Numbered from the stretch's first letter, positions 33,835 to 45,910 are shown. The stretch: DNA of 64,000 bases from Chimonanthus salicifolius (GCA_013350335.1 CM023541.1:33100739-33164738), one strand, 5' to 3'. Made by a program: numbers and translations. Notes: generated from the sequence alone by a model not told the origin.

Positions 33835-36800
33835 ATGGATTTCTTTTATGGGTTTGGATCAATCACCATAGCAATGGTATGGGTTTGGATCCTCCTCAAG
33901 TTATGGATTTCTCCTCTTCTGATCAATCGTAAGCTCAAAAGGAATGGATTTAGAGGGCCACCTCCCAAGTTTCCTCTTGGGAACATCTGCGAGATGAGGA
34001 GAAAGTGTAAGAAAGCTTCTAATATGGGATCTTCATCCATCACCCACGACATCCATTCCATGGTTTTTCCATATTTTGCTCAATGGAGGCAATCTTATGG
34101 TAAGTTGGGATGATAAGTTCATCTTTTTTTCATCATTCTTTCGGATTTAGGGTCTTAGATTTTCAGGGTGCGTGGAAGTTTCTCTAGTCACACACACATA
34201 GTAATTATATAGAGAGTGACTCTTTGAGATGGAGTGGAAATCGAAGTCAGAACTCCCATTTCCTAAAACAGTTGAGAATCATTGATTGCTAATATTTTAT
34301 GTCATGAGTATCCATGCATCAAAGGGTTCATTATCAAGTGAGATCCATCAAATGATTTATCTTCATTTCATCATCATCGTTTTCATCGAAGTCACTATTT
34401 ATATTAGAATTGTACTTGTATCCTACACTAAAATCCATTATATCCTTGTCCATTTCTTTCATCTATGTTCTTAAAGGTTTCTCTTTCTTTCTAGGTTGTA
34501 TCTATTGGAGCTACTTGACGAAAACCCACTTTCTTTTGCACTAAATCCATTTCAACTTTGACTTTTTCTTGAGTCCAAATTTGACCAACCAAAAGCATAA
34601 ACATTTCTCTTGGACCCTCCAAAATAAAATCTGTAATTTTTCCCCAATCTCTAATCTCATAAATTTTGTAATTTGTATTTGGCGATGAGTCGATATAATG
34701 AAATATTGATCAGTGTCTTTATGATCATCATCACCATCACTGAAGCAGCTAATCCATGTATTTATAGGTTATGAGTGAGTGTACGTTTTCTTTTTCTTTT
34801 TTGAAAACATGGGTATCTCCACCTCCCAATCCACACACACTAGTTTAATCTATGGAGAGTGACCCGACAGGATTGAACATGAACAAAAGCATATTTACGT
34901 GTTTTTCACTCTGTAGGAATGAATAGGTGGTGTTGGCATTGAGATAATCGGTGTGATTGATTTTGCAGGGAAGGTGTTCATTTACTGGCTAGGAACAGAA
35001 CCATTTCTTTATATAGCAGAAGCAGAATTTCTGAAAGAGATGGCTCGAGGGGTGGTAAGCAAGGCATGGGGAAAACCTACTGTGTTTAAGAGAGACAGAA
35101 GTCCCATGTTTGGGAATGGATTGTTGATGGTTGAAGGTGATGACTGGGTACGCCACAGGCACATCATTTCACCTGCATTTTCACCTGCTAATTTAAAGGT
35201 AAGCCGCCTCCCTCTATCCCTCTCTGTTTCTCTCTAAGTATAACATGCTTCTAAGCAAAAACCCTCCTAAATAAAATAGAGTTTCTTTATATATTGTCGC
35301 ATATCAAAAAGTATTCCATTTAAAGTTTCTAGCCATCACACTATTCCAAACATCTGGTATACTTTTGAGCATATAGACTCTTCAATTGAAATGAATTTTA
35401 CATTACTTTCTCTTATGGGTATAGTTCAACTGCTCATCTCTCGCTTTGAAGAAGTGAAAAGTTGCGTGTTTGAGCTCCCATGACGTAACCTTGGTGTGCC
35501 CTAGGGGTAGTGGGCTCAAGTGTAGGGGTTTTATGCTGGGTATCCGGTAGTTTCTTCCATGTAAATTTAAAAAAAAAAAAATCATTTAACTTATTCAAAG
35601 TTTTTAGTAAGCAAACTTAAAACGACCTCACGCTCTCAACATTGAGCAAACTTGAAGTAGTTTAGACATGTAAAATCAACACCAAAGACCGTCTCAATTT
35701 GTGAAGTTAATAGTTACAAGCTGCAAATATAAGAGGAGAGAGATGCAATTGGAAATATAGAGGAGGAATGGAATAACACGTCATAGGTAGTGGAGTAATT
35801 AATTGTACAATTTATAATAAGGTCAAATTAAAAAGGAGAATGTAAGAAGTCAATCTCAAATGAATGAGATCTTGACTCTGATGATAATGATGACATAGTT
35901 TAAATAAATATATTTTCTAAATTTTTTAGCCGGCAAACTAACATGAAATGAATAATCAAATTTAAATTACTCATTTATCAAATTGTTCTTGATTTCACTA
36001 TATTAAGTTAAATGAATAAAAATTTAAGCTATGCTAAAACTTATCATTTTGTTGGTCTGGCCATCTCTTGGATTTGCATACTTCTCTCCTCTCATGCAAA
36101 AGTTAGGCATATGAGGAAGTTATCACAAGTGAATTAACATTAAAGACCTCTTCCCTGAGTTTTGTACAAATGACCTCGACTTTTATATAGTATCCATAAA
36201 GTTTCATCTTGATTAAATAAAATAAGTCATATTTTTTTAAGGTTCTAAAAATTTTATAATTATTTAATTGTAAAAATTCATTAAATTAAATAAATGGACT
36301 TTAAAAGTCAAAAAAGAGTCAAATTAGATAGTGGTGCAATTCATGGGGAGAACAAGAGTTTGCATAAAAGTCTCATGAGAATTTCTGACGCAGCGGGGGA
36401 TCGGGTCGAAGAGGGAGCACAGGTCTGATTCGGGTTTGTTGGGTGATTGAAAGGGGTTAATGGAAGCTGATGGGAATGGTGGGGTAATGGGTTTCAAATT
36501 GGAGCTTAATGGAGATGGGTTATGGGTTTATGGAATTTAATTATATTACTACTTAATGGGGTTAGTGGATTTCATGAATGAATAAATGGGATGGTTGGTG
36601 AGGGGTGCATAAATTGGATTTAATGGAGGCTAACAAGAGCTTTGGTAGGTGGGTTGAATACTTGAATAGGATGGCTGAGAACAGGGCCATCCTGGGTTGT
36701 TTCGTCGAGTAAGGACGTATACGTATATCTTTTAAAATTTTATAATATGGTTAGGTCTACCAATGGATGAAATGAGAGGAGTGTGATAAACTTTATAGAT

Positions 36801-38993
36801 TTTTTAATTAAAATGTTTTTAATTGATCAATCTAACGATGGGTCCAACACTTTCACAAAATCTTTAAAAATTTTAAAAGTGGATTTTCTACATTAGTTTA
36901 AAGTTTTATAGCCAACAAGTCGAATACTATACATTCTAATTTAACATGGGTGTAGCTCAGCTGGTTACTTCCCGCTTCAGGCGGGAGGTCACGGGTTCGA
37001 GCCTCCATGGCCTAACCTTGGTGTGCCTTAAGGGTAGAGATCCACCCGTGGGGGTTTTACGCTAGGTATCCTGCGGTTTCCCACACGTAAATTCAAAAAA
37101 AAAAATTTTAATTACTAAGTTATTAAATAATTGTTAATTTCATTGTTTTTAGATCAAATGGACAAAATTAAGCTAATTTGCATATTTGTCTCCACTCATG
37201 CAAAAGTTAGGCTTATTAATAAGTTTTCTAAGTAGGGCAAAAGGTCAAGAACACTCTCGCCACATACGACATACTCAATATTCCTTCTAGTCTATTAAAA
37301 TTATTTTCTTTTAAATTTAAATCTAACTATAGATAATTCTCATTTGATGCATCCTTACCATTGAATTAAGCATGATAGGGAAGAATATTTATCGAGTAAT
37401 TCATTTCAATCTTAAAAGATTAAATGTTAACATCATCTAATGATCTATATAATATTTATAATTATCAAATAAAATTTATCAACTGACATGATCCATCAAA
37501 ATAATTAAAATTTCTCATATGTAAATTAAAAAAAAAAATACTTAGAATATCCAGCTCAAACGTGTGAAAAAAAAAAATACTTAGAATTTAAGAAAAAAAA
37601 AAAAACTTAACCTAATTCGACCCGAATTTGTTTTGGATTTTTTTCTAAAACAAATCCACCCACTTGATTTCTTGGATCGGGTCACACGAGTCTCATTAAA
37701 ATCCGTCACAAGTTTTACTCATGATTGTTTCTCGCTTTACTCTACTGAATTCTAACTCTCTTTTCTTATAATCTTTTTCACATGTAGGCTATGATAGGTA
37801 TTATGATGGAATCGACCACCAAAATGCTTGATGAATGGAGTGGGCTTGTGAGGTCTGGCCTGCCAGAAGTAGATGTGGGGAGTGAAATCATACAAAATGC
37901 GGCTGAAATAATAGCCAAGACTAGCTTTGGCATGGACAATCAACATTTCCAAAAAGTATTTGAGAAGCTAAAATCCATGCAGATCATGTTATTTAGCTCC
38001 CAACGCTTGGTGGGTGTCCCATTTAGCAAGTTTATGTGTCTCAAACAGACCTTCGAGGCACATAGGTTGGGAAAGGAAATTGACCATCTTCTCCTATCCA
38101 TCATCACCTCCCGAAGGTCGGAACGGACGTCGGATCAGCCGAAGGATTTGCTCGGCATCCTGCTCGCTGAAAAGCTGGTCGATGAACACTCGGGGAAGAA
38201 ATTGTCTGCTCGAGAGCTCGTTGATGAATGCAAGACCTTTTTCTTTGGTGGTCATGAGACTACGGCACTGGCCCTCACATGGACCCTACTTCTATTGGCC
38301 CACCATCCCAAGTGGCAATGCCAGCTGAGGGAAGAGATCATGGAAGTCACTCAAGGAGATCCATTGGATTTCTCCATGCTTTCTAAATTTCAAAAGGTAA
38401 TGTTCTGATTCCTGTAACCCAATAAATAAATAAATAGGTTGGTGTATCGGTTCGTAAACTGTAAAATATTAAAAAATTGTTCTTTTTAACTCTTTAAAAG
38501 CTTCCTCCAATGTTGATCTAACTGGTCTAGGATGGGCAATTTGTAGATGGAGTGGGTGATGAATGAGGTCATCCGGCTATACTCTCCGGCACCTAATGTT
38601 CAGAGGCAAGCAAGAGAAGACATACATGTAAGAGATGTTATCATTCCAAAGGGAACCAACATATGGATCGACGTCGTCGGCATGCACCATGATCCATCTC
38701 TTTGGGGAGACGACGTCAACGAATTCCGACCGGAGAGATTCAAAGACGGGCTTCACAGGGCTTGCAAGCAGAGGATGGGGTTCCTACCATTTGGGTTTGG
38801 AGGGAGGATGTGTGTGGGTAGGAACTTGTCCATGATGGAGTACAAGATTGTCTTGTCCCTCATCCTCACAAGGTTTTCCTTGTCTATTTCCCCAAACTAT
38901 TTGCATTCTCCTGCAAATATGCTCTCTCTAAGACCTTCAAATGGTGTGCCTCTCATTCTTCAACTCTTAGAACCTAACACTTCTAAAATATAA
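33835..38993 (+). CDS. CYP715A: Cytochrome P450, CYP715A-like (CYP72 clan), four exons
   Basis: Exons are 33835-34099, 34969-35198, 37788-38396 and 38547-38993; all introns are GT-AG (phases 1, 0, 0) and the spliced frame is 516 codons, normal for a plant P450. The ATG at 33835 begins MDFFYGFG; an in-frame gtg 9 bases upstream is not a eukaryotic start. Visible features: an N-terminal membrane helix (residues 4-30), the proline hinge GPPPKFPLG (41-49), I-helix oxygen-binding GGHETT (319-324), EVIR of the ExxR pair (375-378), PERF (430-433) and the haem loop PFGFGGRMCVG with Cys457. The segments YWLGTEPFLYI, WGKPTVFKRDRSPMFGNGL and FFFGGHETTALALTWT point to CYP715A, an ER haem-thiolate monooxygenase family linked in Arabidopsis to flower and pollen development; its substrate is not established to my knowledge. 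CYP714 and CYP735 are alternatives with lower fit. No stop or frameshift, so the gene looks intact. Confidence 0.9.
34166..34268 (-). repeat. SINE-like repeat, copy 3, in P450 intron 1
   Basis: Reverse complement: ggagttctgacttcgattt, ctcaaagagtcactctc, gtgtgtgtgactagagaaac. Same order of blocks as at 24331-24465. Confidence 0.55.
34805..34885 (-). repeat. SINE-like repeat, copy 4, in P450 intron 1
   Basis: Reverse complement: ttcaatcctgtcgggtcac, tctccatagattaaac, gtgtgtgtggattgggagg; the most diverged and shortest copy. Confidence 0.45.
35413..35582 (+). mobile_element. tRNA-derived SINE, copy 5, in P450 intron 2
   Basis: Head atgggtatagttcaactg, mutated B box gtgtttgagctcc, body taaccttggtgtgcc and gtagtgggctcaag, and an A tail of 13. 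Inserted in sense orientation relative to the gene. Confidence 0.82.
36388..36710 (-). mobile_element. LTR fragment in P450 intron 2
   Basis: Starts tgacgcagcgggggatcggg and continues with ggggttaatggaagctg- and ttaatgggtt-type phrases like the LTRs at 24498 and 26692. Only the terminal roughly 320 bases are present, so it is a truncated relative of that family. Confidence 0.6.
36943..37108 (+). mobile_element. tRNA-derived SINE, copy 6, in P450 intron 2
   Basis: The best preserved copy: head atgggtgtagctcagctgg, a cccgcttcaggcggg stem, B box gggttcgagcc, body ccttggtgtgccttaagg, gggggttttacgctagg and tttcccacacgtaaattc, then an A run. Confidence 0.9.
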
Positions 38994-39027
38994 CCAAGGA
39001 CACATTCCTTGTATTGTTTTATCAATC

Positions 39028-39033
39028 AATAAA
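39028..39033 (+). terminator. Polyadenylation signal of the P450 gene
   Basis: AATAAA 35 bases after the stop codon, followed by T-rich DNA. A plausible near-upstream element; plant signals are loose. Confidence 0.55.
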
Positions 39034-39746
39034 TGATATAACCAAATCCATTTATGCATTGTATGTTATTCTTTTATATATAGTGTTATGTCTTTCAAAT
39101 TGGATGATGGATCAAAACATTTCCTACAAAAGAGCAATTAACATGGTAGGCAGGCGTAAATTCAAATTTTCTCTTTTATGGACAACAATCACATATCCAA
39201 CAAATTTTCAAATGATTCCTTTTAGGGTAATATCCGTTTTTGAAGTAGAAATGTAAAATTCAAAAAGTCAATTCAATATAAATTAAAAAATAATTATGAC
39301 GGTGATGATGACGACATTATTGAAGTGTGAAAAATGCAAATTAAAGCTCAATCTTTACAAAAAGGATAGTAAAGGCTTCACCTTTTTTGGCCCAAGTCAG
39401 GCATTTTCATGCGGATCAAACGGACCCAGACCCGAGTTTCACCTCTAAAACTCAAATAAAATAATAATTCCTAAATAGACTGGGCCTGAAGACAGCTTTA
39501 TTGTTCTACGGCAAATCTGGGCCTGATGTTAAAGCAAAAGAATTAAGTGGGCCGATTGCTGACAGGTTTTCATGTCTCCCTTTCAAAGTATCGAACCCCA
39601 TCTAAGCTTTCGAGCTTTGAGCTCTCTGTTAAACGAATCAATTCCAGAATGCTTCCATAGTTCCATTTGATCTATACACCGCTAAGATCTTACTGAAGGC
39701 ATGCAGAGGAGACTAGTTTAAAAAGGATCAAGCACACAGGCATTCC
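39034..39746. other. Downstream intergenic DNA with an hAT-MITE end
   Basis: No gene. At about 39400-39450 a fragment with cggacccagacccgagtttc and acctctaa resembles the right end of the hAT-type MITE at 9485-9838. Confidence 0.4.
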
Positions 39747-39911
39747 TTTTTTTTTTTTAGATTAACGCGTGGAAAATTCAAACACAGTCCTACTAAAACT
39801 CCCACGGATGAGCCCACTACTAAGGCACACCAAAGTTAAGCTATGGAGGCTCGAACCCGCAACCTCCTGTTTCCTGAGGCGAGAGGCAACTAGTTGAACT
39901 ACACCCATACA
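39747..39911 (-). mobile_element. tRNA-derived SINE, copy 7
   Basis: Reverse copy: T run, attaacgcgtggaaaattc, aacacagtcctactaaaac, gatgagcccacta, B box ggctcgaacccg, A box region caactagttgaactacaccc. Imperfect flanks acacaggcattcc and acagaggcatacttcc may be a decayed TSD. Confidence 0.87.
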
Positions 39912-40365
39912 CAGAGGCATACTTCCATTAGGGAGCTAGTATGATCATATTGCTATTAGAAGATGAGGAGGATAAATTCATTGTAATATTCTCTCTATTT
40001 TATGAGAGAGATTCATTATCTCTCACAATCAATCATAATCTAATTTAAATCGACTACACTTAAAAGTATACCATAACATATCTTAACCCCACCCCCATCC
40101 CTCAAACTCAAGTGGGTCCCACTAGAGTTTGAACTTATTTAATTCATGAACCAATGATGGGATGATGTCATTTGATGAAGCAAAAGCAAATAATGATCGA
40201 AATGAGTCGGAGAAAGCAAAGAACAAAATCAACGTGCCATGTGTGTCGAATAAAATGTAGATGAATAGAAGCAAACAAAAATCAACGTTCTAAAGCATGA
40301 AATGGACAAATTTGGATGATTTTAACCGTTGGAACCACAATAAAAATACAATCAAATATATCTGG
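39912..40365. other. Non-coding DNA
   Basis: No gene or bounded element is seen. Confidence 0.35.
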
Positions 40366-41379
40366 TGTGAAAATATTTGGTGTCTCCCTTGTAAATTAAG
40401 GAGAGACTCGGATTTTATTTATAGAGAAAGTCAATTGCAAATAAATTAAGTGAATATAAATAAGAAGAAAGTCCTAAATGAGGAAATACAATATTATGGA
40501 ATATCTAACTATATCTGAATATAAATCTAATTAGATTCTAACACGCCCCCGCAAGCTAAAGTGTGTATGGAAAGGAACATGAAGTTTGAAAATTATCGAA
40601 ATTGGAGATGAATAATGAAAATTGGCACACTGACTAGCTAGAGAAGAGATGATATGCAGCACACTAACTAACTGAAACGAGGAATTAGTAGCACATTGAC
40701 TAGTTGTGGAGATAAATTAGTAGCGTACTGACTGACTGTGAAGATTCTTGGCAGCACACTGATTCGCTGTGAAGATCACAACACATCGATTGGTATGCAA
40801 AACGGCAGTCTCATGAGAGCACTGAAAATCATGGTACGAAAGACCACCGAAGGGAAGAGAAATAGATGAATGTGTTTTTTTATTTGAAATGTCAGAGGCG
40901 AGATCTATCGCTTGCAAACGACGAATGCCTGAATCAAGGGATTGGCACCTAGGCGCAGAAGATGAAAACATGATGAGGTGACTGGTCTCAAGGATGATCA
41001 GAGATGTTGGGAACTGATGACAGCAAGAGCAGATCCAACGGCCAAGTAGAGTCGATCTGGGCGATCTGAAGATTGGAGGAAAGCGCCAGAGTAGGAGATC
41101 AAGAATTTGGGACGGGTGAGAAAAAAGGGGAAAAGAATCGCAGATCGAAGAATATTTTTTATTTTAATCAGGGACAGGAATGAAAATCCGTGAATGCATG
41201 GCTCACCATGTGAAAAATTATTTGGTATCTCCCTCGTAAATTAAGGAGAGATTCAAATTTTATTTATATAGAAAGCTAATTACAAATAAAGTAAGTGAGT
41301 ATAAATAAATGAGGAAAGTCTTAAACGGGGAAATAAAATATTATGGAATCTCTAATATAAATCTAATTAGATTATAATA
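40366..41379 (-). mobile_element. Short copia-type LTR element (TRIM-like), about 1.0 kb
   Basis: Direct repeats of about 175 bases at 40366-40543 and 41209-41379 share tttggt, tctccct.gtaaattaagg, aggaaat and aatctaattagatt. On the minus strand the left repeat starts tgttagaatctaattaga and is preceded by agcttgcgggggcg, a polypurine tract typical of copia elements. Next to the right repeat the minus strand reads tggtgagccatg, which looks like the iMet primer site tggtatcagagccatg with atca deleted. The interior (about 665 bases) has no gag or pol. No exact TSD is seen. Confidence 0.78.
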
Positions 41380-42589
41380 GGAATATATGAAATCCGCATA
41401 TTGAACCGGACATATCCGCATGAAATCATCAACACAACAATCAGATCCAACAGACAAATAACATAAACCGGGCCACAGACAGATAGATAGTGGGGTGGAG
41501 ACAACAACGAAAATCCAATCCGATGATACTGGCAACACAAATTAAAAAACTTCAAACAAGAATAAATATATTCATAAATGTAAATTTGTTCAAAGCTCAG
41601 GTTTGAAATCAGCCACAGATGCAGATTCAGGTCCCAATGAGACGAGCTGCAAGTAGAGGGAAAGAACGGGTGCTCGTTGAGACGAAGACAATGGGATATT
41701 TTTACACGCCACTAAACTTATCTTTTTATCCATTTGTTATTATTTAAGTGTTGAAAAATGTATGTTGTGTATCTCTTGTTATCAAAAACATTGATATCTC
41801 TATCGATTTTCATTTTTTAAGATACAATGAACTTATTGAATAAATATTTTTACCTATGATCTTTGTTGTCAAATCTATTCTGAAATGCATTTGGGTGTTG
41901 GCTCCATGGCAAAATGCAGGTGTTCTCGCTAATCAAGTGTTCCTTCAGGAGAAGACTTATAAAAATTAAAAATAAAGAAGACGACAATATATGAACAAAT
42001 AATTCAAACTTATAAAAAATATTGTGATTAATTAATTTCAACATTTCACATAATCTATAGAAATAAAATATAAATTATCATCAAATTTCCATTCATGTTT
42101 ATAATCTCAAAGTCCTAGTAACGTAATAATCAAATACTAATTCAAGAGACTTTGAATTTTACTCTAATAAAAGTCAAATAAAAATCCAACCAGACAAAAC
42201 ACTCAAGAAATAAAATAAAATTCTCATTTTATTCAAATAAAAGGTCAAAACTTAAAACACATGGGTGCACCAAGTCCATTTCATTTTTTTTTCTCCAATT
42301 TTCATTAGAGTCATAAAATATCAACCATATGAATTAACAATAAACTTAATGAACTACAAGTAGACCAAATTTTCGCATAAGACTCAATCTATATCCACTT
42401 GATCCTAGTGTTCAAAATCACCAAGCATATATCTCATAAGTGTAAAATTAATATATGGTTAGATTTTTATGGATATTTAAAAAAATTATTGAAATCAATA
42501 GAGTGGTAAGACTAGGGCCAAAATTGGCCCGTTTCTCTCGAAGTGCCTAAAGGGCTAGAACAAAACCTACTACCCAAATTTAGGCGCGA
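41380..42589. other. AT-rich non-coding DNA
   Basis: No gene. Near 42350-42420 a segment (gtagaccaaatttt, tccacttgatcctagtg) resembles one arm of the hairpin MITE at 7225-7410. Confidence 0.4.
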
Positions 42590-43345
42590 CTTACATACAC
42601 TCGGATTTTCTGTCTTTATGATTTTGGATTTTTAGGTGAAATTACCATTATACCCCCGCGTTTTTACTCATCCGAACAACTGGTCATTCATGTTGCATAT
42701 GCTACAGTAATGCATAATACATTAGTTAAATAATAAAATCTTCTTTAAAACTTTAAAGTTATTTTTTAAGCACTGTGTTTTCCAAAATTTCTCAAATTGA
42801 ATATCTGAACTAATTACGATAATCTGATAAAAATATTTTAACACTTTAAGGTCTTTTGACACTCTCAAATATGTTTTCGGCACAGTCGAGGGATACCCTT
42901 ATTTATAAAATATTGTGTTTTAAGCATTTGCGAGTGTCAAAAGACCTTAAAATCTTAAAGTATTTTTATCAGGTTATCGTAATTAGTCCGAATATTCAAT
43001 TTGAGAAATTTTGGAAATACACAGTACTTAAAAAATAACTTTAAAATTATAAAAGAAATTTTATTATTTAAATAATATACTATGTATTACTGTAGCATCG
43101 TCCAAACTACTATAATAAGTCAATGTTATTCATTCGAACGAATGTTCTTCCTATTCATTCGAATGAACTAAATTTATACTTGGTTATTCGTTCGGATGAC
43201 TTCATTCATCCGAATGAATGCTAAATGAACTGCCAGTTCGTTCGGATAAGTAAAAACGTGAGAGTATAATGATAATTTCAACCAACAATTTAAAATTGAG
43301 TCAGTAGAAATAGAAAATCTGAATATCTCTAAGTTGCAACCAAAT
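42590..43345. mobile_element. Fold-back element with arms of about 300 bases
   Basis: The left arm (gtgaaattaccattatac, cgtttttactcatccgaac, atgctacagtaatgcat, aagttattttttaagcact, ccaaaatttctcaaattgaa, aaggtcttttgacactc) is found as reverse complement in the right arm (gagtgtcaaaagacctt, ttcaatttgagaaattttgg, gtacttaaaaaataactt, gtattactgtagcatcg, ataatgataatttcaac). The centre is near 42905. The right arm carries an extra palindrome-rich stretch of about 100 bases. No transposase. Short direct repeats (ttctctcgaagtgcctaaag at 42532 and ttctctcaaagtgcctaaag at 43352) lie just outside. Confidence 0.85.
43118..43250. repeat. ttcattcgaatgaa palindrome cluster in one arm of the fold-back element
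   Basis: attcattcgaacgaatg, attcattcgaatgaac, attcgttcggatgac, attcatccgaatgaatg and agttcgttcggataag follow in 130 bases; several are perfect or near-perfect palindromes. The left arm has only one corresponding motif (tcatccgaacaactgg), so the cluster expanded or was inserted on one side. Confidence 0.8.
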
Positions 43346-43775
43346 TTATTTCTCTCAAAGTGCCTAAAGTGCTGACCTACTGTCCAAATTTAAACTTTTA
43401 TATTACTTTTCTTTTTTTAATATGCGTATGAGAATTCGTGAGAACCCAAACATAAAATCTTCACGATTGGCATTCAGTGTCCTTTAATCAAGTTCAGAAT
43501 ATTTTATCTATTTTAATGAGAATGGAATAGTATTGACAACTAAGCCTATTCTATTCAATTCAATAATAAAGAAACATCAAAAGAGCATCATTAAAGTGAT
43601 ATTAAATTTAAAAAAACATTTATACAATTTATGTCCATTATAAAGTGGCTCCACGTGGAGCCCATAACCCAAGCACATAACCCGCTTCATCTTGTTGTAG
43701 ATTCCACTCATCAAATAGGCTTGTCATCTAACTTTTATATGCAAAATTGACAAAAAATTGTTTGTGAGTAACAAC

Positions 43776-44500
43776 TAGGGGTGTAAATGGATCCAGATCC
43801 AGCCCATTTTGCTAGGATCCGGATCCAGCCCATTACATTATTGGACTGTCCAAATCCAGCCCATTTACACAGGATCCATTAAGATATGGATCTGGACAGT
43901 CCAATAGGCTTATTGGACAGTCCACGGCCCATTAAGGGTCCAATAAGCTTATTGAGCCTAATTTGACTGTGTAATAATCTTTAAACTTTAAAATAGCTAA
44001 AAAATATTAATTAATTTGACAAAAATATTTTTTATGAACTATGTATTAAAAAATTGACATTTTTAATATATCCATCAACATCCACATGAGTAATTAAAAT
44101 TAATTCCTTTATTATTTTTTTTCATATTGAGTATTTGTCTTTGACATTAAAAATTGTAAAAATGAAATCATCATTTTCAATGTTTTTTGGGATGTCTCAG
44201 CTGTAGACACAGCCTCAGAATATTACACAGTTCTGGTAGAGTTTAAGGTTGTGCACAGTTACTATTAAAAATTGCAATGGTCACTGCTGGAATCAATAAA
44301 TAATGCATGTAAATGTAAAAATAGATTTAGGACCGTCTATTGGACCGTCCATGGACGGTCCGCGACCGGCCCATTATCTTAATGGATATCTGGATCGGAT
44401 CCGAGAGTCCTTATTGGACTCTAGGATCCATCTCACAAATGGACTCCTGGATCTGGGCCGGATAGCCCACGGGCCGGATCCAGATCCATTTACACCCCTA
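43776..44500. mobile_element. hAT-type non-autonomous element with ggatcc repeats, 725 bp
   Basis: Inverted ends: taggggtgtaaatggatcc at the left, and ggatccagatccatttacac then cccta at the right. The subterminal regions repeat ggatcc, ccagccca and gtccaatag in both directions. tttgtgac follows the right end and tttgtgag lies 7 bases before the left end, a possible imperfect 8-base TSD. No transposase. Confidence 0.75.
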
Positions 44501-45419
44501 TTTGTGACCCATGAATTTTAAACTGTAATTTTCAAGTTGAAGAAATGTTAAATCTCGACCAAATGATTAAAAATCTTAATCTATATTTTTGAATAATACA
44601 TATTACAACCTAGGTCCAAATTAAAAAAATATATAGGCAGACATTTGTAACCTGCCCATGATAAAATTTGTAATAGTGTGAAACATATGAACTTTAATGT
44701 AATCATGTGTATTTATTCTATTCTAAATAAATCGTACCATGGACACATTACAATTTGAGTGAATTAGAATGTGGCACTAAATGTTCGGTTCATTGTTGTG
44801 AGCAATTTGGTTTTGAGCTTCATTTATTTTTCATGTTAGTCATGTGTTTTCTGTTTTGATTAATCTTACTTTGGACTCGAATTGACCTCACATTTATTTG
44901 AATTCGATGCATTCATATTTTTGCCCTTTTAATATTCATTCACATCTACATATGCAGATAAAATTAGTATTTAATAAATTTTAAATATGTTTTTGAGATT
45001 CAATTGCTTGGATCTCACACAAAAGAAGGCAAGAGTCATATGAGAATTTGCGTATACGTAATCCCATGTCTATTTATTTTATTTATTGAGGTGCGGGAGG
45101 CCCGCCATATGCTTTCTTTTTCATTATAAAACGATAGTCAAAAGACAGCACCATCTACGGCCGGCCACCTATTCCACCGAGAGAGCTTTTAGGGATATCA
45201 GAAGTTGGATTGGACTAGGGTGAAGTTGGTTTCAGGATGGTATGACTTGAAACATTTAGTAGGGTGAATTTTATATTTTTAAAATTAGGATTGAATCGGA
45301 TTGAAGAAAAAAAACTCAATTAAATTCGGAGCAGGTCAGATCAATCTTTTTTAAAATTGATTCCATCCAATCTAAATTGAGTTGACCTAATCCAATCAAA
45401 AAATTTAATATAAAATCAA
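44501..45419. other. AT-rich non-coding DNA
   Basis: No gene. Around 45200-45400 decayed repeats of the aatcggattga type occur, possibly a worn hAT-type repeat. Confidence 0.35.
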
Positions 45420-45424
45420 GATGC

Positions 45425-45910
45425 CCTCATCCCCGACTCTTTCTTGAGAGCAAGAGCGAGACGGCAAGAACAAGAGTGAGCAAGAGAGAAGATCAACCAA
45501 GAGCGAGAGTGAGAGAGAGGAAAAGAACAAGCGAGAGCCAGTCGTTCCTTCTTTGAGCCCTAACACTCTACAGTCAGTCCCTTACTCCTTTGATTCCTCA
45601 GTCGTTCCCATCCTCTTTCGATTCCTCTCTGCCGTCGTTCCTTTGTTGATATGAAGGTATCGCCCTCTCTCTTTCTATCTCGCTCTTTTACGTGTTCTCT
45701 CTCTAATCTCTCTCTTTTCTATCATCCATGCCTCTCTCTTCTCTCGTCTCTCATCTCTCCCTGTCTTTCACTCTCTCTTCTCTCGTCTCTCCTCTTTGTC
45801 TTTGTCTCTGTCTCTCCCTCTCTCTATTCTCTTATTCCTCTCCCCTCTTCCTCTCCCTCTCCCTCCTTCCATTCTTCTTCTCTCTCTCTTTTCTTGCCTC
45901 CCTCATCTCT
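45425..45910. repeat. Purine-rich then pyrimidine-rich low-complexity tract
   Basis: A (GA)-rich stretch at 45440-45540 is followed by a (CT)-rich stretch at 45660-45910 (ctctctctttct repeats). The strand asymmetry allows triplex or intramolecular pairing. The open frame across it is compositional. Confidence 0.6.

Noticed and set aside
36943..37020. tRNA gene candidate (A and B boxes at the head of SINE copies)
   Set aside because: The boxes are present but no full cloverleaf with paired acceptor ends can be drawn, and each head is joined to the same SINE body and A tail.
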